DNA of 64,000 nt from Methylorubrum sp. B1-46. GTDB taxonomy: Bacteria; Pseudomonadota; Alphaproteobacteria; Rhizobiales; Beijerinckiaceae. The notes below the pieces were generated by a model. It worked only from the letters and a program-made list of their open reading frames with translations. It did no database searches and was not told the DNA's origin. Below, in pieces: positions 52,364 to 60,174 of the stretch. The stretch covers positions 1,079,501 through 1,143,500 of the forward strand of contig NZ_CP088247.1 in the NCBI RefSeq assembly GCF_021117295.1. Direction: 5' to 3'. Each line of letters opens with the position of its first letter. Position 1 is the first letter of the stretch. A program made the translations under genes and the position numbers.

Positions 52364-52390
52364 TGTCACATCGGGCTCACCTACCTCGTC
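52364..52390 (+). promoter_or_regulatory. ECF41-type promoter upstream of the NAD(P)-binding protein gene
   Basis: TGTCACA at 52364-52370, 16 bases, CGTC at 52387-52390: the same motif and spacing as at 51729. Other TGTCACA words I noticed (near 4339, 13301 and 51937) lack CGTC at this distance, so the two hits are not simple background. Confidence 0.75.
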
Positions 52391-52460
52391 CTTTGTTCGA
52401 CGGGCGCCTGAAAGCGGCGAGGAGCTGCCCAGTCCGTTCTCGAACAAGGAAGCGGGTGCC

Positions 52461-53210
52461 ATGAAGATCGTGGTGATTGGCGGAAGCGGCCTCATAGGGC
52501 GTCACCTGACGGCCGAACTTTCGCGACAGGAACATGAGGCCATCGCTGCCTCGCCGAGCAGCGGGGTGAATGCGCTGACGGGCGAGGGCTTGGCCGGGGT
52601 TCTTGCCGGAGCCGACATCGTCGTCGACGTGTCGAACTCTCCGTCCTTCGAGGACGTGGCAGTGCTCGACTTCTTCGAGCGCTCTGGCCGCAACCTCCTC
52701 GCCGCGGAGCGCGAGGCGGGTGTGAAGCATCACGTCGCCCTATCCATCGTCGGCACGGACCGCCTGAGGGGGAACGGCTACTTCCGGGCCAAGGTGGCGC
52801 AGGAAGCGCTCGTCAAGGCCTCCGGCATCCCCTTCACCATCGTGCGGGCGACGCAATTCTTCGAGTTCGTCGCCACCATCGCCGAAGGATCGGTCGACGG
52901 CACCCGCCTCGTCGTGCCCAATGCGGACTTTCAGCCCATCGCCGCCGCCGATGTCGCCGTAGCGCTCGCCGATGTCGCGCTCGCTCCACCACGCAACGCG
53001 ACGATCGAGATCGCCGGGCCAGACCGCCTTCCGTTCCGCGACTTCGTCGCCCACTGGATTGCGTCCACCGGCGACCGTCGGGAGGTGCAGGCCGACAGGG
53101 CGGCGCGCTACTTCGGCGCCGAGCTCGATACGGGGTCGCTTGTTCCCGAGCATGCGGAAGCGGCGCGGCTTGGGCCGACGCGGTTTGAGAGCTGGCTCGC
53201 TTCCGCCTGA
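52461..53210 (+). CDS. NAD(P)-binding SDR/NmrA-type oxidoreductase or epimerase
   Basis: The 249-residue product is an atypical short-chain dehydrogenase of the NmrA/epimerase-like type. It starts MKIVVIGGSGLIGRHLTAEL with the GxxGxxG cofactor loop, lacks a canonical YxxxK, and contains VVDVSNSPSFEDVAVLDFFE and ASGIPFTIVRATQFFEFV. It matches the epimerase/oxidoreductase class found beside ECF41 sigma genes. A second copy of the ECF41 promoter precedes it. The cupin gene follows after 40 bases and may be cotranscribed. Confidence 0.88.
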   Translation: MKIVVIGGSGLIGRHLTAELSRQEHEAIAASPSSGVNALTGEGLAGVLAGADIVVDVSNSPSFEDVAVLDFFERSGRNLLAAEREAGVKHHVALSIVGTDRLRGNGYFRAKVAQEALVKASGIPFTIVRATQFFEFVATIAEGSVDGTRLVVPNADFQPIAAADVAVALADVALAPPRNATIEIAGPDRLPFRDFVAHWIASTGDRREVQADRAARYFGAELDTGSLVPEHAEAARLGPTRFESWLASA

Positions 53211-53250
53211 ACCGCTGCACTTTTCTATATACTAAGAAAGAACCCCTGCT

Positions 53251-53667
53251 ATGTTCAGAACATATCTTCTGGGAGCCCTCTTTGCCGTCTCCGCCGTTAC
53301 TGCGGTGGTGGCTGATGTTGCGAGGGGCGAGGCCCGCGTCACGACGATCTTCGACCATCCGCTGCCTTCGGTTCCTGGCAAGAGCCTGCGCGGCGTCCTC
53401 GTTGAGTACGGTCCGGGCGGCTCCTCACCGTCCCACACCCACGCCGCATCTGCCTTCATCACGGCAACTGTGATCGAGGGTGCGGTGCGCAGTCGGATCA
53501 ACGACGGCCCAGAGAAGGTCTTCCGCGTCGGCGAGAGCTTTGTCGAAATGCCCGGTGATCACCACGGTGTCAGCGCCAATGCCAGTGATGTCGAGCCCTC
53601 CAAGCTCCTCGCCGTCTTCGTCGTGGATACGGCCGACCGGGCATTGACGATGCCGGACCGGCCGTAG
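53251..53667 (+). CDS. Exported cupin-domain protein
   Basis: The 138-residue protein has an N-terminal signal or anchor (YLLGALFAVSAVTAVVA) and one cupin barrel. Likely metal ligands are in PSHTHAASAF (two His), and the second motif GDHHGVSAN supplies another. It is probably periplasmic. It lies between the SDR-type gene and the ECF41 sigma gene on the same strand, so it is probably part of the same regulon. The ligand or reaction is unknown. Confidence 0.82.
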   Translation: MFRTYLLGALFAVSAVTAVVADVARGEARVTTIFDHPLPSVPGKSLRGVLVEYGPGGSSPSHTHAASAFITATVIEGAVRSRINDGPEKVFRVGESFVEMPGDHHGVSANASDVEPSKLLAVFVVDTADRALTMPDRP

Positions 53668-53761
53668 CAACGGCGGCGCGGGAACGCACCTGTTCAAGGC
53701 GGCAAGGATAACCGATGGTCGTCCACATCTGCTCAAGCGACTTTGTTTTCTAGGAAGGGCC

Positions 53762-54667
53762 ATGTCGCAGGCCGAAATCGCCACGGTGACCTTCGAGACC
53801 CATCGCGCGCGGCTTCTGCGCATCGCCTACCGCATGCTTGGCTCGCGCAGCGAAGCGGAGGATGTCGTGCAGAATGCCTGGCTGCGCTGGGTGGCGGTGG
53901 ACCAGACGAAGGTCGCTGCTCCTTATCCGTTTCTCGCGCGCATCGTTACGCGCCTCTGCCTCGACGAGATGAAGTCGGCCCGCGCCCGCCGGGAGACCTA
54001 CGTCGGCGCTTGGCTGCCTGAGCCACTCGTCGAAAAAGATGATGATGGAGTGGACGAAGATGACCTGACATTGACGCTGATGATGGCGCTGGAGCGCCTG
54101 TCGCCGCTTGAGCGGGCGGCATTCCTCCTCCACGACGTCTTTGGGGTGCCGCTCGGCGAGGTGGCGAACACACTCGACCGGGAGGCGGCGGCTGTGCGCC
54201 AACTCGCCGTCCGGGCACGGCGGAACGTGCAGACTGCGCGTCCGCGCTTCCCTGTAGAGCGCGAAGAGGGCGAGCGGATCGCACGCGCCTTCTTCGCGGC
54301 GTCCACCAGCGGCGACACCGCAGCGCTGCGAACCATTCTCGCCGACAACGCGGTGCTGCACTCGGATGGCGGCGGCAAGGTTCTGGCCTTCATCAACCCC
54401 ATCACTGGATTGGACCGTCTCCTGCGCATGTTCGAGGGTGTGCGGCGCAAATGGGGACAAGACTGGGCGCAGATGCTCGAACCTGTCTGGATCGACGGCT
54501 TGCCCGGCTATGTCAGCCGCGAACGCGGCAATGTTCTCCAAACCACTGCACTCGCCATTGAGGACGGCCGGATCACTGCGATCTACATCACCCGCAATCC
54601 GGACAAGCTCCGCCACGTCGCGCAGGCTCTCGCGGTGAGACCGAATCCAACCTCGCGGACGCAGTGA
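53762..54667 (+). CDS. ECF41-type RNA polymerase sigma factor with fused C-terminal domain
   Basis: The 301-residue protein has sigma region 2 (HRARLLRIAYRMLGSRSEAEDVVQ) and region 4 (LSPLERAAFLLHDVFGVPLGEVANTL), plus a C-terminal SnoaL-like extension of about 130 residues. The three signatures I associate with ECF41 are all present: WLPEP at 84-88, DGGGK at 202-206 and NPDKL at 279-283. In this group the extension, not a separate anti-sigma factor, controls activity. No anti-sigma gene is nearby. I found no TGTCACA-type promoter directly upstream, so it may be transcribed from the 52364 promoter or by other means. A strong hairpin follows. Confidence 0.92.
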   Translation: MSQAEIATVTFETHRARLLRIAYRMLGSRSEAEDVVQNAWLRWVAVDQTKVAAPYPFLARIVTRLCLDEMKSARARRETYVGAWLPEPLVEKDDDGVDEDDLTLTLMMALERLSPLERAAFLLHDVFGVPLGEVANTLDREAAAVRQLAVRARRNVQTARPRFPVEREEGERIARAFFAASTSGDTAALRTILADNAVLHSDGGGKVLAFINPITGLDRLLRMFEGVRRKWGQDWAQMLEPVWIDGLPGYVSRERGNVLQTTALAIEDGRITAIYITRNPDKLRHVAQALAVRPNPTSRTQ

Positions 54668-54720
54668 TCAGGCAGCGGGCGTCCCCGAGTCGCTCCACTC
54701 GACATTCAGCTTCGCACTCT

Positions 54721-54772
54721 TGGCCCCAAGCGGACTCTGGGGTGACGGCCGCTAAAGGACCGGATGGGGTGG
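54721..54772 (+). repeat. Dispersed intergenic repeat, copy 4
   Basis: It reads TGGCCCCAAGCGGACTCTGG, a middle part and CTAAAGGACCGGATGGGGTG. It lies between the ECF41 sigma gene and a strong hairpin. Confidence 0.55.
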
Positions 54773-54773
54773 G

Positions 54774-54811
54774 AAGCCGTCGTTCAGTATCTGCCTGCTG
54801 AACGACGGCTT
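54774..54811 (+). terminator. 14-bp inverted repeat after the ECF41 cluster
   Basis: AAGCCGTCGTTCAG (54774-54787) pairs perfectly with CTGAACGACGGCTT (54798-54811) around a ten-base loop and is followed by TGTGCC. It may be a terminator or the palindromic tail of the dispersed repeat, since copy 5 also has an inverted repeat behind it. Confidence 0.55.
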
Positions 54812-54966
54812 TGTGCCCAAATGCCAACTTCAATCGACGGCCAAGGGCCGGCATTCGGTTCCTGAGGTTGTCCGTCCGGTGTCAGAAGCTGCCGCCCCCC
54901 AGCAGTCGTTCCACCGCTGGGGTGAACAGCGAGCTTGACGGGGCGGAGCAGGCGAGCGTGATTCTC

Positions 54967-55245
54967 TCAATTCGGGATCAGCTCCCGCGCGGGGCCTCCC
55001 GTCTCCTGTCCTCGACCGCGGGCGTAGGGCGGTAGGGCGGGGTTGTTGGCGTTGGCCGAGTCCGTGTCGGTCTCAAAGAATTCGCGGCGCTGCGCCGCAC
55101 CGGCCGTCCAATCGGAGGCGAGTGCGGAGATGCAGAGGCCCGAACAGACCCGCTCCGGCGCGACGGTCTTCGCACTGGCGCCGGCGCTGGCCAGTATACC
55201 GACGGCCGCGAACAGGACGAGAGCTTTGTGCTTGATGCTGTACAT
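54967..55245 (-). CDS. Small exported protein of unknown function, predicted ECF regulon member
   Basis: The 92-residue product starts at ATG 55245 with AGGAG upstream. It has a signal peptide (YSIKHKALVLFAAVGILASA, cleavage near GASA) and a mature part of about 65 residues with two cysteines in ERVCSGLCISALASDW, which could form a disulfide or bind a ligand. The C-terminus is polar and proline-rich. No family is recognised. It is divergent from the sigma-anti-sigma-catalase-b561 operon and has its own copy of that operon's promoter motif (55302-55327), so it is probably controlled by the same sigma factor. Confidence 0.7.
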   Translation of the reverse strand: MYSIKHKALVLFAAVGILASAGASAKTVAPERVCSGLCISALASDWTAGAAQRREFFETDTDSANANNPALPPYARGRGQETGGPARELIPN

Positions 55246-55301
55246 GTCAGGCTCCTCGAATTTCCTACCGAACATTGGGCTCGGCCTGGCGACGACCTGA
55301 C

Positions 55302-55327
55302 AGACGCCGCTTTTCGAGGATTATTCC
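55302..55327 (-). promoter_or_regulatory. ECF promoter motif for the small exported protein
   Basis: On the minus strand GGAATAA (55327-55321) is followed after 14 bases by CGTCT (55306-55302). This is the same pair and spacing as the plus-strand motif at 55407-55432, facing the opposite way. The start codon is 57 bases downstream. Confidence 0.7.
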
Positions 55328-55406
55328 GTGCACAGTTTAAAAAAATCGCGGCTTCATCGTTCCGCGCCGGGCCTGCGGTGCAACGAAGAAAAAATCCGGA
55401 GGGCTT

Positions 55407-55432
55407 GGAATAAACGTCGAGAAACGGCGTCT
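55407..55432 (+). promoter_or_regulatory. ECF promoter motif for the sigma/anti-sigma/catalase operon
   Basis: GGAATAA (55407-55413), 14 bases, CGTCT (55428-55432), 80 bases before the sigma gene. Even the spacers of the two divergent copies are similar (both contain TCGA followed by A-rich sequence and CGG). A self-regulated ECF operon is the natural reading. Confidence 0.7.
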
Positions 55433-55511
55433 CTGCTCCCATGCCGTCGCCGGGCACCCCTGCCGCGGGCAACCCGGCATAGGAAAGTCCGCGCATGTCA
55501 GGAGACTGGCC

Positions 55512-56042
55512 GTGAGCGATATGGTCCGCCTCATCGAGCCGCTCATCCCGGCGCTACGCCGTTATGCCCGCGCGCTCCTGCGCAACCCGACCGATGCCGA
55601 CGACCTCGTGCAGGACTGCTTGGAGCGCGCCATCGGCCGCTGGCATCAGCGCCGGGCGGACGGTGACGTGCGCACGTGGCTCTACGCCATCCTCCACAAT
55701 CTCGCCGTGAGCCAGATGCGCCAGCGCGCTCGCCGCGGCATGTCCCTGCCCGTCGAGGACGCCCCTGAGGCGGTCCTCGCGGTCGCCCCGAACCAGCATG
55801 AGGGCCTGCTCCAGCGCGACCTGACGGCGGCGCTCGATGCGCTGCCGGCAGAACAGCGCGGGGTACTGCTGCTCGTGAGCGTCGAGGGGCTGTCCTACGC
55901 CGAGGCGGCCCAGGTGCTCGCCATCCCGATCGGGACGGTGATGTCGCGTCTGGCGCGGGCCCGCGACCGCATGATCCAGCTCATGGACGGGGAGCGCACA
56001 TCCGCCCCCGCCGGGCGTCCGCTGCTCAGGAGGGTGAAGTGA
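55512..56042 (+). CDS. ECF RNA polymerase sigma factor (ECF26-like context)
   Basis: The 176-residue sigma factor has region 2 (LIPALRRYARALLRNPTDADDLVQDCLERA) and region 4 (LPAEQRGVLLLVSVEGLSYAEAAQVLAIPIGTVMSRLARAR). GTG 55512 with CAGGAG upstream is the start. Its stop overlaps the anti-sigma start as GTGA. The following anti-sigma, catalase-like and cytochrome b561 genes match the neighbourhood I recall for group ECF26. It probably drives its own operon and the divergent small gene from the paired motifs. Confidence 0.92.
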   Translation: MSDMVRLIEPLIPALRRYARALLRNPTDADDLVQDCLERAIGRWHQRRADGDVRTWLYAILHNLAVSQMRQRARRGMSLPVEDAPEAVLAVAPNQHEGLLQRDLTAALDALPAEQRGVLLLVSVEGLSYAEAAQVLAIPIGTVMSRLARARDRMIQLMDGERTSAPAGRPLLRRVK

Positions 56043-56812
56043 CCGTGCGCCCGATCACCGAGGACGACATCCAGGCCCTCATCGATGACCGCCTGGAGGC
56101 GGCGCGCCGGGCCGAGGTCGAGGCCTACCTCGCCCGCCATCCCGATCTCGCTTTGCGCGTCGAGCGCATGCGCGGGCTCGGCGACGCCCTGCGCGACGCC
56201 TTCGCGCCGGTGGCCGCCGAGCCGGTCCCGGCCCAGCTCAACCTCGCCCACCTCGTCGCGGCGCGGCGGCGCCCGCGTCTGCCGGCGTGGCAGGCGGCGG
56301 CCGCGGCCGTGTTGCTGGCGCTCGGGGGGATCGGTGGCTGGGGTCTTCGCGGCACGCTGTCCGCACCTATGACCGGCGTCGATGCCCTGGCCCAGGAGGC
56401 GAGCGCGAACTACGCCGTCTACGCCCCCGACCGCCTGCGCCCGGTCGAACTCGCGGCGAGCAGCAGTGACGAACTCGCCCGCTGGTTCTCCGCCCGGCTC
56501 GACCGCCGCGTCGGCGTGCCGGACCTGAGCGGCTCCGGCTACCGGCTGATGGGCGGGCGCCTCGTCGCCACGCCGCACGGCCCGGCGGGCCTGCTGATGT
56601 ACGACGATTCGCGCGGCACGCGGCTCGTCATGCTGATGCGCCCCATGGCTCAGCCGGGCGACGCGCCAATGCGCGAGCACCGGACGGGATCGGCCACCGG
56701 CTACGCCTGGGCCCAGGGCGGGCTCGGCTACAGCCTTGTCGGCGCGAGCGATCCCGCCGTTCTGCATCCCCTCGCCAACGAAATCCGCCGCACGACTGCG
56801 ACGAACACCTGA
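56039..56812 (+). CDS. Anti-sigma factor, membrane-anchored
   Basis: The 257-residue protein has an N-terminal cytoplasmic anti-sigma helix region (ITEDDIQALIDDRLEAARRAEVEAYLARHP), one span (QAAAAAVLLALGGIGGWGL, about residues 85-104) and a C-terminal periplasmic domain with RLDRRVGVPDLSGSGYRLMG and GLLMYDDSRGTRLVMLM. It is translationally coupled to the sigma gene (GTGA overlap). It should hold the sigma factor inactive until an envelope signal, plausibly oxidative, is sensed. No zinc-binding HxxxCxxC motif is visible. Confidence 0.88.
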   Translation: MTVRPITEDDIQALIDDRLEAARRAEVEAYLARHPDLALRVERMRGLGDALRDAFAPVAAEPVPAQLNLAHLVAARRRPRLPAWQAAAAAVLLALGGIGGWGLRGTLSAPMTGVDALAQEASANYAVYAPDRLRPVELAASSSDELARWFSARLDRRVGVPDLSGSGYRLMGGRLVATPHGPAGLLMYDDSRGTRLVMLMRPMAQPGDAPMREHRTGSATGYAWAQGGLGYSLVGASDPAVLHPLANEIRRTTATNT

Positions 56813-56819
56813 GGCTTCC

Positions 56820-57932
56820 ATGGCTCTGCTGCACCGCCTGACCGGGGCTCCGCCCGGAATGCCCCCGCGCGCCCTGATGCTACGTGTCTCCGCCATCGGG
56901 GCGCTGCTCGCCGGCACGGCCGGGGCCTTTGCCGCCGCAGGCGGCTGGCTGTCGCCGGCCGCGCTGACCCCGGCCCGCATCGTCGATCGCTTCGAGCAGG
57001 TGAACGGCCCGCATCCGGGCTTCCGGCGCAACCATGCCAAGGGCCTGTGCGTGGTCGGTGAATTCGCTGGCAACGGGGCAGGCACCGGCCTCTCGAAGGC
57101 GGGCGTGTTCGCAGCGGGGCGGGTGACGCCGGTCGAGGGGCGGGTCGCGCTCGCGGGCGGGCAACCCTACGCGGCGGATGCCGCAACGACCGTGCGCAGC
57201 CTCGCCCTGCGGTTCAGGCTCCCGGATCGGGAGGAGTGGCGCACGGGCATGAACGCCCTCCCGGTCTTCCCCGTGCGCACGCCCGAGGCGTTCTACGAGC
57301 AATTGCTCGCAGCCAAGCCCGATCCGGCCACCGGCAAGCCCGACCCGGAGCGCATGAAGGCGTTCTTCGCCGTTCATCCGGAGAGCGCGAAGGCAGCAAG
57401 CCTGATCAAGGCGCGCCAGATCACCGCGGGCTTCGCCGACAGCACCTTCCGCAGCCTGAACGCCTTCCGGTTCGTGGCCGCCGACGGCCGCGCCAAGCCG
57501 GTGCGCTGGGCCCTCATACCGGAGCGGCCGGCGGTGCCGGAGACCACCGCGCAAGCCGCGCGGACGGACAAGAACTACCTGTTCGACGACCTCATCGCGC
57601 AGCTTCGGCAGGCACCGCTGCGCTGGCACCTCGTCGTCACGGTCGGCCGGTCGGGCGATGCCACCGCCGACGCGACCCTGCCCTGGCCAGCCGACCGCGA
57701 GAGCCTGGACGTGGGCACGCTGACCCTCACCGGTGCGACGCCCGAGGAGGCCGGCAATTGCCGGGACGTCAACTTCGACCCGCTCGTCCTGCCGGACGGC
57801 ATCGCCCCGTCCGACGATCCGCTGCTGAGCGCCCGCTCGGCCGCCTATGCCCGCTCCTTCACCCGCCGGGCGGGCGAGGCGACGAGCCCCAGCGCCGTGA
57901 TCGCGACGGCCGGCAAAGGAGACGCCCTGTGA
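56820..57932 (+). CDS. Catalase-family peroxidase, membrane-anchored or exported
   Basis: The 370-residue product is a small heme catalase-like peroxidase. It starts with a hydrophobic signal or anchor (LRVSAIGALLAGTAGAFAAA), then the distal His72 in GFRRNHAKG and the proximal heme ligand in RSAAY (Arg339, Tyr343). It is about 130 residues shorter than monofunctional catalases. It follows the anti-sigma gene by seven bases and overlaps the b561 gene, suggesting that the cytochrome supplies electrons for periplasmic peroxide reduction. Confidence 0.9.
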   Translation: MALLHRLTGAPPGMPPRALMLRVSAIGALLAGTAGAFAAAGGWLSPAALTPARIVDRFEQVNGPHPGFRRNHAKGLCVVGEFAGNGAGTGLSKAGVFAAGRVTPVEGRVALAGGQPYAADAATTVRSLALRFRLPDREEWRTGMNALPVFPVRTPEAFYEQLLAAKPDPATGKPDPERMKAFFAVHPESAKAASLIKARQITAGFADSTFRSLNAFRFVAADGRAKPVRWALIPERPAVPETTAQAARTDKNYLFDDLIAQLRQAPLRWHLVVTVGRSGDATADATLPWPADRESLDVGTLTLTGATPEEAGNCRDVNFDPLVLPDGIAPSDDPLLSARSAAYARSFTRRAGEATSPSAVIATAGKGDAL

Positions 57933-58483
57933 TGCACCCCACCCACTTCAATGCGCCGGCCCGCCTGCTGCACTGGAGCATGGCGGTGCTGATCCTGGCC
58001 ATGCTGTTCATCGGCGTCGCGATGGTGACCTCACTCGCCGATTACGGCAGGCTGGTCGCACTGCATCGCCCGCTCGGCTTGCTGATCCTGCTTCTGGCGG
58101 TCCTGCGGCTCGCCAACCGCTGGCGTCGCTCCCCGCCGCCCCTGCCGACGGATCTGCCTCCGTGGCAGCGGCGGGCCGCGCAGGCCTCGCACATCGCCCT
58201 CTACGGGCTGATGCTGGCCATGCCGCTCGTCGGCTGGGCGATGCTGTCGGCGGGGCGCCTTCCCGTCGCGGTGGTCGGGCCGCTGGTGCTGCCGCCGATC
58301 CTGCCGCAGAGCCCGATGCTCTATGCGTGGCTGCGCGGACTCCACACCGTTCTGGCCTACGGACTGTTCGGGCTCATCGTGGCGCATCTCGGGGCGGCCC
58401 TGCTGCATGGGTTGATCCGCCAGGACGGCGTCTTCGCCAGCATGGCACCTTGGCTTTCGCGGCGCTCGGCTGGGGATTTATGA
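57932..58483 (+). CDS. Cytochrome b561
   Basis: The 183-residue protein is a di-heme b561-type membrane cytochrome with four spans. Candidate heme His residues are in ARLLHWSMAVLIL, LVALHRPLGLLILLL, ASHIALYGLML and GLHTVLAYGLFGLIVAHLGAA. It would pass electrons from the quinone pool to the catalase-like peroxidase. ATG 57932 overlaps the preceding stop; a GTG at 57929 is directly upstream. It is the last gene of the ECF operon. Confidence 0.92.
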   Translation: MHPTHFNAPARLLHWSMAVLILAMLFIGVAMVTSLADYGRLVALHRPLGLLILLLAVLRLANRWRRSPPPLPTDLPPWQRRAAQASHIALYGLMLAMPLVGWAMLSAGRLPVAVVGPLVLPPILPQSPMLYAWLRGLHTVLAYGLFGLIVAHLGAALLHGLIRQDGVFASMAPWLSRRSAGDL

Positions 58484-58526
58484 GCAGCGGCCTCTGACAG
58501 GCCTGGCTTCCTTCGGCTGTCGTGCA

Positions 58527-58642
58527 ACAAGCGGGCATTCGAGGTGCTGCCACCAAAGGTCCGGATCGGGTCGGGAGCAACGGTCTAGGCCCGCCGGCTC
58601 CAATGTCGGCTTGTGTTGCAGAGAGCCGTCATTCGACATTGG
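58527..58642 (+). repeat. Dispersed intergenic repeat, copy 5, with inverted-repeat tail
   Basis: The first part reads ACAAGCGGGCATTCGAGGTG, then ACCAAAGGTCCGGATCGGGT. It is followed by CCAATGTCG (58600-58608) and its inverted copy CGACATTGG (58634-58642). Copy 4 also has a nearby inverted repeat of different sequence. Confidence 0.55.
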
Positions 58643-58697
58643 GCGCACTGGCAGCATCGGGTTCCTCATGGCGGGCTCCTGAACCCAGGAGCCTGTC

Positions 58698-59327
58698 ATG
58701 CCCGAAGTCGTTACCGTTTCCACAAAACCGCGTGTTCCCTGGAACCGCGGGCGTATCGTCGGACCCAAACCGCCGCTGAAGCCGAAGCACATCTGGGCCC
58801 TGCGCACGCGCCTCCAACTCGCCAACCGCACGCGAGACCTCGCCCTGTTTAACCTTGCCGTCGACAGCAAGCTGCGCGGGTGTGATCTCGTCGGCCTGCG
58901 CGTGAGCGATATCTACCTGGGCGACGCCGTGCGTCTCCGAGCGACCGTCTGCCAGCGCAAGACCGGCAGGCCGGTTCCATTCGAGATTACCGAACCGACG
59001 CGCGAGGCTCTCTCGGCTTGGCTGACGGCACGCAGGTTGAAAGCCGGCGACTGGCTGTTTCCAAGCCGGAGTCGGCTCGGAGAGCATCTCACGACGCGGC
59101 ACTACAGTCGGCTGGTCGACCGCTGGGTTGCCCTGATCGGCCTGGACCCTTCGGCGTTCGGCACGCACAGCCTGCGCCGCACGAAGGTTGCGCTGGTCTA
59201 CAAGCGCACCGGCAACATCCGAGCCTGCCAACTGCTCCTTGGCCATACCAAGCTTGAGAGCACGGTTCGCTACCTCGGCATTGAGGTTGACGACGCGCTG
59301 ATCCTCTCAGAGCAGACCGAGATCTGA
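58698..59327 (+). CDS. Tyrosine recombinase (phage-type integrase)
   Basis: The 209-residue protein has the complete catalytic set of tyrosine recombinases: Arg60 (SKLRGCDL), Lys88 (QRKTGR), His157 and Arg160 (HSLRRTK), His183 (LLGHTKLES) and Tyr192 (TVRYLGI). It is shorter than typical integrases, with only a minimal N-terminal domain. It stands alone, between the ECF operon and an IS5 remnant. No att site or excisionase gene is seen. It looks functional but its target is unknown. Confidence 0.88.
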   Translation: MPEVVTVSTKPRVPWNRGRIVGPKPPLKPKHIWALRTRLQLANRTRDLALFNLAVDSKLRGCDLVGLRVSDIYLGDAVRLRATVCQRKTGRPVPFEITEPTREALSAWLTARRLKAGDWLFPSRSRLGEHLTTRHYSRLVDRWVALIGLDPSAFGTHSLRRTKVALVYKRTGNIRACQLLLGHTKLESTVRYLGIEVDDALILSEQTEI

Positions 59328-59590
59328 AACGGGCGCCGCGGTCGAAATGGCCGCGGCGTGTCAGTAAAATGGTCGCCCCCAGGGTGCCAAATGACCCCTT
59401 GCGGACTTTTCGCCGAGTCAGTTCGAATGTCCCATCCCAAAGCAGTAGCGGATCTGGTGTGCAATAGAAGGTCTGGGTAGAAGCACCCGGTTAGACCCCG
59501 TTTCATAAGAGTTAGTCGGACGGTCGTTTGGGGTGAGCGGCGAGCATCGTCGACGTTGGGGGAGTGTCTGACGCTCACCCTGGATCGCCG

Positions 59591-59998
59591 ATGTGGACAG
59601 CCGCCGCCCGCGCCGAGCTTGCGCGCGAGAGCCTGCCCTACGCAAGCAGCTTGACCGACACGGAGTGGGCGCTGATCGCCCCGCTCCTGCCTGAGCCGTC
59701 GCGCGCGGGTCGTCCCTGGCGCTGGCCGTTGCGGGCAATCCTGGACGGCATCCAGTACGTCCTGCGCACCGGCTGCGCGTGGCGGCACCTGCCGTTGGAC
59801 TTCCCGCCGTGGTCCACCGTTCACCGCTGGTTCCTAAGGCTGTCGAAGGCGGGCGTGTTCGAGCGCCTCGCCCACGCCCTCACCCTGGCCGACCGCGAGC
59901 GTACCGGGCGCGAAGCTAGCCCGACCGGCGCCATCCTCGATGCGCAGGCCGCACGCTCGGGCGGCGTTGGCCTCACCTTGTCAATGGAATCTGGCTGA
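59591..59998 (+). pseudogene. IS5-family transposase, N-terminal half only
   Basis: The frame starts MWTAAARAELARESLPYASS and contains the IS5 N-terminal domain: LTDTEWALIAPLLPEP, GRPWRWPLRAILDGIQYVLR, TGCAWRHLPLDFPPWSTVHR and ASPTGAILDAQAARSGGVG. From about 59969 the homology stops abruptly and the frame ends in LTLSMESG. The DDE core is thus missing. The left end is probably near 59494, where a GACCCCGTTTCATAAGAGTT sequence resembles IS5-type ends. Confidence 0.75.
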
Positions 59999-60174
59999 AA
60001 ACACAATGGGAGGCGCCTGAAGATCGGCTAACGGCGTATCGCACAACTGCAGTCTGATGCGATCGGGTGCGCCTTCGTCGCGGCACCGACAAGACCGACC
60101 GTCGAGCGTTGTCAGCCCTCGACTCAAGAGGCTCAGACACGCCGGCTGCTTGACACGCAACGACGGCTGGCAGG

